5,213 bases of DNA from Nitrososphaerota archaeon (lineage in GTDB: Archaea; Thermoproteota; Nitrososphaeria; Nitrososphaerales; JAGGXQ01): the NCBI GenBank assembly GCA_021162925.1, contig JAGGXQ010000116.1, forward strand, positions 1-5,213, written 5' to 3'. Every line of letters begins with the position of its first letter. Within the stretch, counting starts at the first letter, position 1. The notes under the pieces were generated by a model, which was not told the origin of the DNA, did not search any database, and saw only the letters and a program-made list of their open reading frames with translations. Below, one piece after another: positions 1 to 5,213 of the stretch. A program made the translations under genes and the position numbers.

Positions 1-226
1 CATTACCTCATTCCTCGACATGGACATGGAGCTAGCGACGAGCGTCAAGGAGAGGGATAGCGAGGTCGATAGGCTCTACAGGGCCGTGCTGAAGGGCTCG
101 ATGGACGAGAAGGACGTGAGGTGCGCCTTGATGGCGGTTCTGGTCATGAGGTACCTTGAAAGGATAGCCGACCACACGACCTACATAGCCGATGCCGTGA
201 GCTACGTGGTGAAGGGGAGAAGGTAG
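1..226 (+). CDS. PhoU-domain protein, C-terminal fragment (5' end outside window)
   Basis: This is the last 74 codons of a gene that enters from the left edge in the frame starting at base 2; no start is visible, and the ATG at 20 is simply an internal codon. The fragment is helical and charged. It ends with a segment reading RYLERIADHTTYIADAV, which matches the conserved end of a PhoU repeat (R-x-LERIADH-x-x-x-I-A-E/D). PhoU proteins are cytoplasmic three-helix-bundle repeats that bind metal clusters and regulate phosphate uptake (Pst transporter, PhoR-type signalling). Archaea also have AbrB-PhoU fusion proteins, and the missing N-terminus means I cannot tell which architecture this is. The gene ends in TAG and converges with the ABC permease gene, whose stop lies one base away. 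No phosphate transporter gene is visible here, so a role in phosphate control is inferred from the family only. Confidence 0.8.
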   Translation, partial: ITSFLDMDMELATSVKERDSEVDRLYRAVLKGSMDEKDVRCALMAVLVMRYLERIADHTTYIADAVSYVVKGRR

Positions 227-227
227 C

Positions 228-1019
228 TTACTGGAGGGCCCTCTTCCTCGCCATGGCCTTGTGGAAAAGGATTCCGGCCACGAAGAACCCTATCGAGACC
301 GCCAACGTGTAGGCCATGTAGAGCGGGGAGGAGGGATCGAAGTCGTAGTGCATCCAAGCGAACCCCTTCACGAGCAGGAGCCTGTTTATCACGTGCATGG
401 ACGCGGAGATCGGGTAAAGCTTGGAGAAGAGCTTCAGGTAATCCGGTAGGGAAGCGTAGGGCGCGAAGACCCCAGAGACCGAGCAGCCCCCGACGAGCAG
501 GGCTACGGCTATCCCCTCGACCGCCCTCCCCTTCACCGAGTTGGAGATGATGAGCCCTATGCCGCTCGCCGAGAGGAGCAGGACTACGAAGAACGGTAGG
601 GAAGCGAGCACGTTCAGGGTGGAGGCCTCGAACTTTGAGCCGACGGCTACGCCTATCGCGAGTATGGCGAGTAGGGTTACGGCCCCGTAGATCAGGGAGC
701 CCAGGATCCTGCCGAGGACCTCCCCCCAGCCGCTTATCGGCATGGACGAGAGTTTGAGGTAGAGTCCACCATCCCTGTCGTGGGCTATGCTCGACGCCAA
801 GCCCACCATCCCGACGGTCGCGAGGCCGAAGGCGATCATCGAAACCGTTACGCTCCCCCTAACGTACGGCAGGGCGGGCTCGGGGACCCCCGCCAGGAAG
901 ACGTAGATCATTATCAGGACCCAGAAGATCGGCCAGCCCATCGTCCAGAAGAGCGAGGATGGGCTCCTTAGGTACTCCTTGAGCTGCTTGGAGGCGAAAA
1001 CGATCAGCTCAGCCTTCAT
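228..1019 (-). CDS. ABC-2 type exporter permease
   Basis: This 263-residue integral membrane protein is the transmembrane half of an ABC-2 family exporter. By eye there are six hydrophobic segments, at about residues 23-44, 57-79, 105-127, 137-159, 167-186 and 233-252, the usual count for the family. After the second segment comes a DRDGGLYLKLSSMPIS stretch (about 81-96), the cytosolic coupling region typical of ABC-2 permeases. After the fifth comes a loop with spaced prolines (LPDYLKLFSKLYPIS, about 191-205), also characteristic. The N-terminus begins with a short amphipathic helix (KQLKEYLRSPSS), as in daunorubicin/polysaccharide exporter permeases. The ATG is supported by a GGTGA ribosome-binding site 6 bases upstream and by an 11-bp overlap with the ATPase gene, which indicates co-translation and a shared complex. 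The substrate cannot be read from the sequence; lipid, drug, peptide or polysaccharide export are all known for this family. Confidence 0.9.
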   Translation of the reverse strand: MKAELIVFASKQLKEYLRSPSSLFWTMGWPIFWVLIMIYVFLAGVPEPALPYVRGSVTVSMIAFGLATVGMVGLASSIAHDRDGGLYLKLSSMPISGWGEVLGRILGSLIYGAVTLLAILAIGVAVGSKFEASTLNVLASLPFFVVLLLSASGIGLIISNSVKGRAVEGIAVALLVGGCSVSGVFAPYASLPDYLKLFSKLYPISASMHVINRLLLVKGFAWMHYDFDPSSPLYMAYTLAVSIGFFVAGILFHKAMARKRALQ

Positions 1020-1932
1020 GACCCATCACCGCTATCGTGTAAGCGTCCTCGAGCGAAGGGGGGACTTCGGTCACCTCTGCCTTGACCCCCAGGGACTCCA
1101 TCTCCTTGGCCACCACATCCTTGAACCCTTCATCGACGTAAACCCTGTAGCCCTCATCGGTAACGGTTATGGCGTTGCGAACGGAAGCCCTCTTGAGCCG
1201 CTCCTCCAGCTCCTTCAGCCTCACCGGGACCCTTACGTTCAGCACCTTACCCCTTACGAACCTGCTCTTCAGCTCCTCCGGCCTGCCGGAAGCCAATATC
1301 CTCCCCTTGCTCATGAGTACGACCCTGCCGGACGCTTCGGCATCCTCCCCTATGTGCGTGTTCATGAGCAGGGTCGAACCGCCGGCCCTCTTGAAAAGGA
1401 TGCCGAGCAGCTCCCTCCTCGTTATCGGGTCGAGGCCGGAGGTGGGCTCGTCTAGGATTACGAGGGGCCTGTCCGGGAGCATTGTAGCTATAAGGGAGAG
1501 CTTCCTCTTCATACCCTTCGAGTAGTTCTTGACCTTCTCTCCGAGGTGGTCTAGGATGCCGAGCTCCTCCGCCAGCTCCTTCGCCCTAGCCCTGATTTCT
1601 TCGGGCTTCAGCCCCATAAGCCTGCCGAAGAAGTAAAGGTTCTCCATCCCCGTGAGCAGGCCGGATAGGGCCTCCTCTTCGGGCAGGAAGCTTATCAGCT
1701 TCCTCACTTCATCGGCTTCGGATACGACGTCCCTCCCCTCTACGATCACGCTGCCCTTGGTCGGGACCTCGACCGTCGCCGTTATCTTGGCCAGGGTGCT
1801 CTTGCCTGAGCCGTTAGGGCCCATTAATGAGACGAACTCTCCCTTTTCAACCTTGAGGTCGATCCCCCTTAAGGCCCACCTATCCCCATACCTCTTCCAA
1901 ACGTCGACGAATTCGACCTCAAAGCCGCCCAT
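1009..1932 (-). CDS. ABC-2 type exporter ATP-binding protein
   Basis: This 307-residue protein is the cytosolic ATPase that would power the permease encoded directly downstream. The nucleotide-binding domain fills about residues 1-230. Visible motifs are Walker A GPNGSGKST (38-46), a Q-loop position in FLPEEEAL where Glu85 replaces the usual Gln, the signature YSKGMKRKL (137-145; an LSGGQ variant common in DrrA-type ATPases), Walker B LVILDE (157-162), D-loop SGLDP (165-169) and H-switch His193. All catalytic residues except the Q-loop glutamine are canonical. The remaining roughly 75 residues form an accessory domain ending in PPSLEDAY, typical of the DrrA/CcmA-like export subfamily. The start at 1932 fits a TATA-like box about 29 bases upstream and no Shine-Dalgarno, as expected for a leaderless archaeal transcript. 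It is first gene of a two-gene operon; the substrate is unknown. Confidence 0.93.
   Translation of the reverse strand: MGGFEVEFVDVWKRYGDRWALRGIDLKVEKGEFVSLMGPNGSGKSTLAKITATVEVPTKGSVIVEGRDVVSEADEVRKLISFLPEEEALSGLLTGMENLYFFGRLMGLKPEEIRARAKELAEELGILDHLGEKVKNYSKGMKRKLSLIATMLPDRPLVILDEPTSGLDPITRRELLGILFKRAGGSTLLMNTHIGEDAEASGRVVLMSKGRILASGRPEELKSRFVRGKVLNVRVPVRLKELEERLKRASVRNAITVTDEGYRVYVDEGFKDVVAKEMESLGVKAEVTEVPPSLEDAYTIAVMGHEG
1026..1030 (-). promoter_or_regulatory. Shine-Dalgarno site for the ABC permease
   Basis: Reading the minus strand, GGTGA lies 6 bases before the permease ATG and inside the last codons of the ATPase gene. It matches the archaeal anti-Shine-Dalgarno complement (GGTGAT is fully present on the minus strand). 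It decides the permease start at 1019 and points to re-initiation or coupled translation after the ATPase. It contrasts with the ATPase and radical SAM genes, which have no such site. Confidence 0.7.
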
Positions 1933-1956
1933 TGGCGAGTTTTTGATGGCTAATCG

Positions 1957-1965
1957 ATTTAAATT
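1957..1965 (-). promoter_or_regulatory. TATA box, ABC exporter operon
   Basis: The minus strand reads AATTTAAAT, preceded by an A-rich CACAAAA that could act as the BRE. The centre is about 29 bases upstream of the ATPase ATG, so transcription would start at or within a few bases of the start codon, giving a leaderless mRNA. It lies in the 55-base gap between the tRNA and the ATPase gene. The call rests on spacing and composition only; no transcript data are available. Confidence 0.55.
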
Positions 1966-1987
1966 TTGTGAATTAACGCTCCAGAAG

Positions 1988-2062
1988 CGGGCCCGGCGGG
2001 ATTTGAACCCGCGATCCCCGGCTTAGAGGGCCGATGCCTTGTCCAGGCTAGGCCACGGGCCC
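1988..2062 (-). tRNA. tRNA-Arg (anticodon UCU)
   Basis: A complete 75-base cloverleaf can be folded by hand. The 7-bp acceptor stem is GGGCCCG/CGGGCCC. The D arm is GCCT...AGGC with G18G19. The 5-bp anticodon stem is TCGGC/GCCGG with one T-G pair at 27-43. The variable loop is GGATC and the T arm is GCGGG-TTCAAAT-CCCGC. The discriminator is G73 and no CCA is encoded. The 7-base anticodon loop is CCTCTAA, giving anticodon UCU, which reads AGA and AGG, the codons heavily used by the neighbouring genes. A20 and C35, the usual arginine identity bases, are both present and G15-C48 can pair. There is no intron. The one oddity is C instead of U at position 33. It is transcribed on the same strand as its neighbours but has its own upstream TATA-like box. 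Confidence 0.93.
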
Positions 2063-2083
2063 GTTTACAGATCCGCCGAGGAG

Positions 2084-2097
2084 TTATTAAAATCCTT
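2084..2097 (-). promoter_or_regulatory. BRE/TATA promoter of tRNA-Arg
   Basis: The minus strand reads AAGGA followed by TTTTAATAA. The AT-rich core is centred 26 bases upstream of the first base of the mature tRNA, the standard archaeal TATA distance. The purine-rich AAGGA sits where a BRE would be, and its AA falls within the radical SAM stop codon. The TTTT run might also help terminate the radical SAM transcript, which is a guess. Confidence 0.6.
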
Positions 2098-3652
2098 AAG
2101 GGTTCTCGGCCTTCTCTATGTCGAACCCCTTGCGCTCCGCTATCTTCTTTATCCTGTAGAGCATTATGCCGAACGCCGCCGAAGCCCCCAGCTTCACCAG
2201 CTTCCTAAGGAACCAGTTCTTGAGGACGTCGGGCGGGAAGTTCTCCCCCTCGTACAGCATGTGCTTCGTGGCCCTGTAGATCAGGGCGAGCCTCGCTTCG
2301 GTCATGTTCTCGTCCATGTTGTAGAACTCCTCGCCCCTCATGACCCCTATCGGTATGAAGACGACCGGGGTGACCAAGAAGTGGGCCTTCGGGCCGAGCT
2401 TCTCCTTCAAAACCCTTTCCATCCTGTCGAGCAGCCTTACGCTCTCCCATGCATCATCTTCGGTCTCACCGGGCAGGCCCATTATGAACGTGTAGGCAGG
2501 GAACCAGTAATTCTCGTTGAAGATCTGCGCCGACTCCAGCACTATCTCCTGCCACTCGTCGGCGCTGAATGGGAGGCACTTCCTCGCCATGTACCTCTTC
2601 AGCAACCTGGGGCTCCCGGATTCTATGCCGGGCTGGATGCCGAGCCAGTTCCCGGGACCACCCTTCAAAATCCTTGATAGCTTCCCGAACTCCTCGGGTG
2701 AGGCGACGACCGGGGCTATGGTCCCATGGGTCGGGTTGCTATGTACTATGCCTGGCTCGTTTATAATCGTGCTGAAGAGCTCTATCAGGGCGTCCCAGTT
2801 GGGGATCAGGTGCCTGTGGTCCTCGATCTGGTACATGAATATGTCGTCGCTCTGTATCCAGGCCCTGTTCAAACCGTGCTTTATGTTCACCCTTATCTCC
2901 CTCATTATCTTGTCGAGGGGGTAGCACCTCGCATACCTCAGATCGGGCTCGCAGAAGTCGCATCCCCTTCCACACCCCCTCATCACCTCGACCAGACTGT
3001 GCATGCTCGGGTTCACTATGTCGGGTATCTCATCGACCCTCGGACCCCTCTTGATCCTTATCATCGGTGGGTATCCGTCCCCTCCGTTCTCCACCATGTC
3101 GACCAGCAGGTTATCCTTGATCCCGTCGACCTCCCCTATGATCACGTGGTCTATCCCCAGCTCTTCGATCATCTCTGGCTTGTACTCGAACTGCCAAGCC
3201 CCCGAACCCCCGACGACCAGCTTGAACTTCAGCCCCCTCTTCTCCTTTATCCTCCTGACGGTCTCCACGTTGTTGAGGAACCACTTCTTGGTGACGGTGG
3301 TCAAAGCCCCTCCGTAGGAGTAGGTCATGCTTACGGGGGCGAGGCCGAACGGGTCCATGGTGCTAAGGCCTACGAGCTTCGTATCCTCGTCTACGAATTC
3401 GGCCACGTGGTCCGGGTGGGCGACGACCACCTCGTTAGGGCTGTAGTAGTGGAGGAGGGCCGCCTCTATCTTCCTGAGCCCGTACGGAGCCCTGACCATC
3501 CTGCCCCCATCATGAGGGATCATCGGGGCGAAGAACTTGAATATCGGCTCCGTAACTGTCGAGATGGGGAGGCAGGTTATGAAGTCGGCCGCTGGTATGT
3601 GCCTGAACTCGCTCGAAAGGGTCCTGTTGGTCGTGAGAACTATCTTGGCCAT
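2096..3652 (-). CDS. Radical SAM protein with B12-binding-like N-terminal domain
   Basis: This 518-residue protein has a complete radical SAM core. The 4Fe-4S cysteine motif is C227-x3-C231-x2-C234 (MRGCGRGCDFCEP), followed by GIESGSPRLLKRY (about 342-354) and FIMGLPGETEDD (about 389-400), both typical of BchE/Elp3-like SPASM-free radical SAM enzymes. Residues about 60-190 resemble the Rossmann domain of B12-binding radical SAM proteins: LVGLSTMDPF, LVVGGSGAW and the LGIDHVIIGEVDGI strand-loop. The DxHxxG motif of base-off cobalamin binders is absent, so cobalamin binding is not proven. The C-terminus (about 480-508) is a basic amphipathic or hydrophobic segment (LRKLVKLGASAAFGIML) that could touch membrane. 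The ATG at 3652 is supported by a TATA-like box 26 bases upstream and by the MAKIVLTTNRTL opening usual for such archaeal proteins. The substrate is unknown. Archaeal relatives in this broad class include lipid-modifying enzymes (Grs, calditol synthase) and methylases; assignment to any of these is inference. Confidence 0.88.
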   Translation of the reverse strand: MAKIVLTTNRTLSSEFRHIPAADFITCLPISTVTEPIFKFFAPMIPHDGGRMVRAPYGLRKIEAALLHYYSPNEVVVAHPDHVAEFVDEDTKLVGLSTMDPFGLAPVSMTYSYGGALTTVTKKWFLNNVETVRRIKEKRGLKFKLVVGGSGAWQFEYKPEMIEELGIDHVIIGEVDGIKDNLLVDMVENGGDGYPPMIRIKRGPRVDEIPDIVNPSMHSLVEVMRGCGRGCDFCEPDLRYARCYPLDKIMREIRVNIKHGLNRAWIQSDDIFMYQIEDHRHLIPNWDALIELFSTIINEPGIVHSNPTHGTIAPVVASPEEFGKLSRILKGGPGNWLGIQPGIESGSPRLLKRYMARKCLPFSADEWQEIVLESAQIFNENYWFPAYTFIMGLPGETEDDAWESVRLLDRMERVLKEKLGPKAHFLVTPVVFIPIGVMRGEEFYNMDENMTEARLALIYRATKHMLYEGENFPPDVLKNWFLRKLVKLGASAAFGIMLYRIKKIAERKGFDIEKAENP

Positions 3653-3674
3653 CTATTCGGGATTATAACTGGGG

Positions 3675-3690
3675 AATTTAACCTTTTTCC
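3675..3690 (-). promoter_or_regulatory. BRE/TATA promoter of the radical SAM gene
   Basis: The minus strand reads GGAAAAAGG followed by TTAAATT. The AT core is centred about 26 bases upstream of the radical SAM ATG, implying a leaderless mRNA, and the A-rich purine block fits a BRE. The element overlaps the last codons and the TAA stop of LeuRS, so the radical SAM gene can be transcribed on its own although only 25 bases separate the two genes. No Shine-Dalgarno precedes the ATG, in agreement with a leaderless start. Confidence 0.55.
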
Positions 3691-5213
3691 GGCTCTAGGT
3701 ATATAGCTGGCCTAAAAGGTTTCGATAGCCTAGCCCTGTTTTCGGGATCGTAGGTGGCGTCCTCCTCCCGGTAGACCTCGACCTTAAGGCCGAGCTCCTT
3801 CTCTAGGTAGGGAAGGGCCCTCGATATGGCCCCGAACTCGTCTATCCTCCCGATCCTCTTCCTCCTCTCCCTCTCATCGTCCGGCATGGTGGATAGCGAC
3901 CTGACGAGCTCCTTCGAGTAAGTGGCGGCTTCCCTACCGTCGGCACCCAAATCGATCGCCAACCTGATCAGCCCTCCTACATCGGGCTTCCTGGCCGATA
4001 GAGCCTCCTCGTAGATTCTCCACTTCCAATCGCTCGCGGTGTAGTAGATGAGCCTCTTCCCCTTCTTGAGCAGGGAGAGGATGCTCCTGGTGTCCTCTAG
4101 GAGGCTTTGGACCAGCTCCTCCTCCGCTTCGAGCCTCTCGTCTATTAGGGATGAATCTGGCGTAGGCCATTCCGCCTCGCTGATGAAGCCCTTGCCGCCT
4201 AACAGCTCCCATATCTCCTCGGAGATGAAGGGGGCCATAGGGGCCAGGAGCCTTACCCTGACGTCCATGATCCGCTTCAGGGTTGCGGCCATAGAAGGAT
4301 CGACTTCGGGCTTGCTCATCCTCCTCCTCTCATACCACTGAAGCTCGTGCTCGAAGTCGAAGAGGATCAGGTGAAGCGCTTCTCTTATCCTCATCCGCTC
4401 CATCGAATCCGTGACCCTCTGGACGAGCCTCTGGAGCCTGCTCAGGATCCAAGCGTCCTCCCTAGACGATGGCTCCGTCGCCTTGAGCCCCTTCAGCCTT
4501 ACTGCGTCGTTGTAGAGCTTGGCGAGCCGCTCGGCCATGGTCTTGACCGTCGAGAGGCTGAAGTTCGCATCGGACAGGAGCTCCGCGGTTATCAGCATCG
4601 CGAGCCTGAGGCTGTCGGCCCCGTACCTCTTTATCGCATCCCTCAAGGGCAGTATGTTCCCAAGGGACTTCGACATCTTCTTGCCCTCCATCAGGACGCT
4701 GCCGTTCACGACTATCTGCCTGGGCCAGAGCTCCTTCGGGAATATCGCGACGTGGTTGAATATGAAGAAGGTCAGGTGGTTCGGTACCAGGTCCCTGCCG
4801 GAGTGCCTGGAGTCGAGGGGGTAGTAGTAGAGGAATTCGTTCCTCAGCGCTTCTAGGTCCTCGGCCTTCAAGCCGCGCTCCGAGGCTATGGAGCTTGGAT
4901 CGCCCTTCCCAAGGAAGACGTAGTCGAATACGTCGTCCCCCAGATGCTCGGCTTTTATCCCTCGCCTCCTCAGCTCCTTCACTATGGTGTAGTAGGCCAT
5001 GTAAATGACGGAGTCTGAGAGGCTCTCTATGATCCATTCCCTGTCCCAGGGGAGCTTGGTCCCAAGGCCGAACTTCCTGGCGCACGCCTTCTCCCTCAGC
5101 CAATCGATCGTGTTCCTGAACTCCTGCCTCACTTCATCTGGAACTATCTTCATCTTGGAGAGGCACTCCCTGGCGAGCTCCTTCCAGCCGGCATCGCCGT
5201 AGTTTATGAACCA
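3678..5213 (-). CDS. leuS: Leucyl-tRNA synthetase, archaeal type, C-terminal part (5' end outside window)
   Basis: LeuRS attaches leucine to tRNA-Leu in the cytoplasm. The frame is open to the right edge: 20 codons precede the first in-window ATG and read WFINYGDAGWKELARECLSK, a conserved archaeal LeuRS stretch. That ATG (5153) is therefore internal, and 511 residues are visible, roughly the second half of a protein that is usually somewhat over 900 residues. In order come the end of the CP1 region and return to the class I catalytic fold (CARKFGLGTKLPWD, IIESLSDSVIYMAYYTI), then YYPLDSRHSGRDLVPNHLTF, the KMSKS loop (bases 4665-4679, GKKMSKSLGN), the helical anticodon-binding domain (ERMRIREALHLILF, LAPMAPFISEEIWELLG), and the archaeal C-terminal domain that contacts the tRNA-Leu long variable arm, ending in PFRPAIYLEPEKG. 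The HIGH motif and most of the editing domain lie outside the window. No lesion is seen. Confidence 0.95.
   Translation of the reverse strand, partial: WFINYGDAGWKELARECLSKMKIVPDEVRQEFRNTIDWLREKACARKFGLGTKLPWDREWIIESLSDSVIYMAYYTIVKELRRRGIKAEHLGDDVFDYVFLGKGDPSSIASERGLKAEDLEALRNEFLYYYPLDSRHSGRDLVPNHLTFFIFNHVAIFPKELWPRQIVVNGSVLMEGKKMSKSLGNILPLRDAIKRYGADSLRLAMLITAELLSDANFSLSTVKTMAERLAKLYNDAVRLKGLKATEPSSREDAWILSRLQRLVQRVTDSMERMRIREALHLILFDFEHELQWYERRRMSKPEVDPSMAATLKRIMDVRVRLLAPMAPFISEEIWELLGGKGFISEAEWPTPDSSLIDERLEAEEELVQSLLEDTRSILSLLKKGKRLIYYTASDWKWRIYEEALSARKPDVGGLIRLAIDLGADGREAATYSKELVRSLSTMPDDERERRKRIGRIDEFGAISRALPYLEKELGLKVEVYREEDATYDPENRARLSKPFRPAIYLEPEKG

Noticed and set aside
979..2026. Open frames on the + strand opposite the ABC ATPase
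   Set aside because: They overlap a gene with all Walker and signature motifs and show no recognisable domain; one runs through the tRNA gene.
1988..2062. Intron or split form of the tRNA
   Set aside because: The anticodon loop is exactly 7 bases and all stems pair without insertion.
3662..3668. TTATAAT on the minus strand as the TATA box of the radical SAM gene
   Set aside because: It lies only about 13 bases from the ATG, which would put transcription start inside the gene past a conserved N-terminus. The TTAAATT at 3675-3681 has the right spacing and a better BRE.
2726..3706. A 326-codon open frame on the + strand opposite the radical SAM gene
   Set aside because: It is a shadow of the minus-strand gene, produced by GC-rich codon structure. 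It shows no family motifs and has low-complexity His/Pro/Val-rich composition, while the opposite strand has a full radical SAM core.
4347..4856. Open frames on both strands within the LeuRS gene
   Set aside because: The LeuRS frame has continuous family conservation, and these frames contain only reverse-complement or frame-shifted composition.
5151..5153. ATG at 5153 as the true start of a short LeuRS-like protein
   Set aside because: The frame continues upstream to the window edge with conserved LeuRS residues, so this Met is internal and the gene is only cut by the window.
1..5213. CRISPR arrays, insertion sequences, integrase or attachment-site duplication next to the tRNA
   Set aside because: No regularly spaced repeats, transposase or integrase reading frames were seen. 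I did not notice a second copy of the tRNA 3' end in the window, so the tRNA is not marking an integrated element here.

Overview
The window looks like ordinary chromosome from an archaeon. The leucyl-tRNA synthetase is the archaeal/eukaryotic type. AT-rich TATA-like boxes sit about 26-29 bases upstream of three transcription units, in the position expected for archaeal promoters, and two of those protein genes appear to be leaderless. The tRNA has no encoded CCA. The DNA is GC-rich by eye, with heavy use of AGG (Arg) and ATA (Ile) codons, a pattern common in thermophilic archaea. I lean towards a thermophilic TACK-group lineage (crenarchaeal or korarchaeal-like), but the phylum is not settled by what is visible.

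Layout, left to right. The 3' end of a PhoU-domain gene (+ strand) enters from the left edge and stops at 226. Everything else is on the minus strand. An ABC exporter operon (ATPase 1932-1009, then permease 1019-228) runs leftwards and converges on the PhoU gene with a 1-bp gap. Upstream of the operon is a tRNA-Arg(UCU) gene (2062-1988) with its own TATA box. Upstream of that is a 518-residue radical SAM protein with a B12-binding-like N-terminal region (3652-2096). The right edge holds the C-terminal part of leucyl-tRNA synthetase (5213-3678, 5' end outside the window).

The genes are packed tightly and no gene-free stretch exceeds 300 bases. Intergenic gaps are tens of bases and are almost filled by promoters. 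The radical SAM promoter overlaps the LeuRS stop codon, and the tRNA promoter abuts the radical SAM stop codon. ATPase and permease overlap by 11 bp, and a GGTGA ribosome-binding site for the permease lies inside the ATPase gene, so the two are probably co-expressed as one exporter. LeuRS and tRNA-Arg are translation functions; the PhoU gene, radical SAM gene and exporter have no obvious shared pathway.

I found no CRISPR array, insertion sequence, integrase or phage gene, and no clear case for a new multi-gene system. The two points most worth a second look are the tRNA-Arg anticodon loop, which has C at position 33 where U is nearly universal, and the unassigned B12-type radical SAM enzyme, which belongs to a superfamily class that includes archaeal membrane-lipid modifying enzymes.
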